This document shows positions 63,295 through 64,000 of a stretch of DNA of 64,000 nucleotides, in pieces (the first letter of the stretch is position 1; each line of letters begins with the position of its first letter). The DNA is from Methylobacterium sp. J-090 (GTDB lineage Bacteria > Pseudomonadota > Alphaproteobacteria > Rhizobiales > Beijerinckiaceae), in the NCBI RefSeq assembly GCF_022829345.1, contig NZ_JAKSXV010000106.1, forward strand, positions 1 through 64,000, in the 5' to 3' direction. A program made the position numbers and the translations under genes. The notes below the pieces were generated by a model. It ran no database searches and was not told the DNA's origin. It saw nothing but the letters and a program-made list of their open reading frames with translations.

Positions 63295-64000
63295 CTACCG
63301 CGCGGCGGCGACGTTGGGGATCAGGCCCGGCGGGACGAACTCAGCCGCCGGGGCGGGGGCGGGCTTCGCCGATGCGGCCTTGGCCGGCGCAAACTTGGCC
63401 GGTGCGACCTTGGCCGGTGCAGGCTTGGCACCGGGGCGCGGCGTGATGGACCCCGTGGTCGCCACCTCCGGCATCGGGGCGATCGGGCTGTCGATGCCGT
63501 AGATGTCGTCGCGAAAATGTGCCCGGCCGTCGGGCGTCGCGTAGCCGGTCAGGTACACGAAGGTCACGGGGATCTGCTTCGGCAGCTTGATGTCCAGGCG
63601 CTCGTTGGTGGCGATGTGGCTCTCGATCTCCATGGGGCCCCAGGTCGAGGCGCTGCCATTAGGCCCGGGCGTGCCTTCGAGCAGCCAGCCGGCGAGTTCC
63701 TTCACCTTCGCCACCCGCACGCAGCCGTGGGAATGGAACCGCACCTCGCGGGCGAACAGCGACTTCGACGGCGTGTCGTGCATGTAGACCGCCTGCTTGT
63801 TCGGCATGTCGATGCGGACCTGGCCGAGCGAATTGTCGAGGCCGGAATCCTGCCGCAGCGTGTAGTTCGCCGCCTTCTCGCTCGCCCAGTCGATGGTGGT
63901 CGGGTCGACGACCACGCCGCCGGGGCCGAGGATGCGGATGCGCTCGCGGGCGAGGTAGCCGGGGTCCTTGCGCATCTTCGGGATGATCTCCTTCTTGATG
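63295..64000 (-). CDS. L,D-transpeptidase, YcbB type (partial, 5' end off window)
   Basis: About 234 C-terminal residues. The YkuD active site reads FHSHGCVRVAKVKELAGWLL, with the nucleophile Cys in SHGCVR. LGPGGVVVDP, LGQVRIDMPNKQAVYMHDTP and VTFVYLTGYATPDG are characteristic of the LdtD/YcbB branch that makes 3-3 peptidoglycan cross-links. The chain ends in a ~60-residue Ala/Pro/Lys tail with PAKxAPAK repeats. The frame continues past the right edge (IKKEIIPKM), so the start and any signal peptide are not visible. Convergent with flbT, 4 bp apart. Confidence 0.92.
   Translation of the reverse strand, partial: IKKEIIPKMRKDPGYLARERIRILGPGGVVVDPTTIDWASEKAANYTLRQDSGLDNSLGQVRIDMPNKQAVYMHDTPSKSLFAREVRFHSHGCVRVAKVKELAGWLLEGTPGPNGSASTWGPMEIESHIATNERLDIKLPKQIPVTFVYLTGYATPDGRAHFRDDIYGIDSPIAPMPEVATTGSITPRPGAKPAPAKVAPAKFAPAKAASAKPAPAPAAEFVPPGLIPNVAAAR

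Overview
The window is GC-rich (about 70 %) chromosomal DNA from an alphaproteobacterium, most likely order Hyphomicrobiales and probably Methylobacterium/Methylorubrum. The pointers are flbT beside a flagellin gene, a ubiK-ybjN-proC cluster, an intracellular PHB depolymerase of the Cys-nucleophile type, an RsbRST stressosome operon, EcfG-type promoter matches and strong G/C third-position bias. The genus is inferred from gene content and was not tested. I saw no rRNA, tRNA, CRISPR array, prophage or insertion sequence.

Layout. 1-5152 (minus): partial PrtD-type type I secretion ATPase, a 776-bp gap with an AT-rich island and a perfect 24-bp inverted repeat, then a large atypical metallophosphatase/5'-nucleotidase with an RTX motif that is a plausible substrate of the exporter. 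5749-7871 (plus): four small genes, three with export signals. 7905-10904 (minus): MFS transporter plus two Tat-signal NAD(P) oxidoreductases in an overlapping operon. 11128-17277: polysaccharide-deacetylase/PuuE-like gene facing a tight OPRT-like / M20 amidohydrolase / polar amino-acid ABC transporter cluster, suggesting uptake and breakdown of ureide or nucleobase nitrogen. 17286-18699 (minus): cysteine synthase and an unknown gene.

18982-26929 is a complete fructose utilisation locus: a divergent LacI/FruR-type repressor, fruB (EIIA-HPr-EI), fruK, fruA (EIIBC) and an OprB-type porin, with two AAACGTTT-core operators between repressor and operon. 27073-31639 is a five-gene stressosome operon (rsbR, rsbS, rsbT, an ATPase-RsbX phosphatase fusion, and a hybrid histidine kinase carrying an extra RsbT-like ATPase). 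31734-35731: Kef-type antiporter, YihY/BrkB membrane protein and an MntA/HepT pair. 35780-42693: polA, a secreted DUF4142-like protein, a TetR regulator, proC, a YbjN gene and ubiK.

42968-51281: OmpR-type two-component system, GST, phaZ, rpsU (TTG start, long tail), a lone receiver, a class II amidotransferase and an aldehyde dehydrogenase. 51338-57077 (minus): lipoprotein L,D-transpeptidase, accA, aminopeptidase P and prmA. 57207-59395: a small gene behind an EcfG-type promoter, then modB-modC without modA. 59550-64000: FlaG-like protein, a giant flagellin with four inserted modules, flbT and a partial L,D-transpeptidase.

The most interesting items are three EcfG-type promoter matches placed just upstream of small or envelope genes, the stressosome operon ending in an RsbT-like/hybrid-kinase fusion, the OPRT paralogue with an altered PRPP loop inside a nitrogen-catabolism cluster, the variant catalytic residues in the RTX metallophosphatase, and the multi-module flagellin with a compositionally odd centre.
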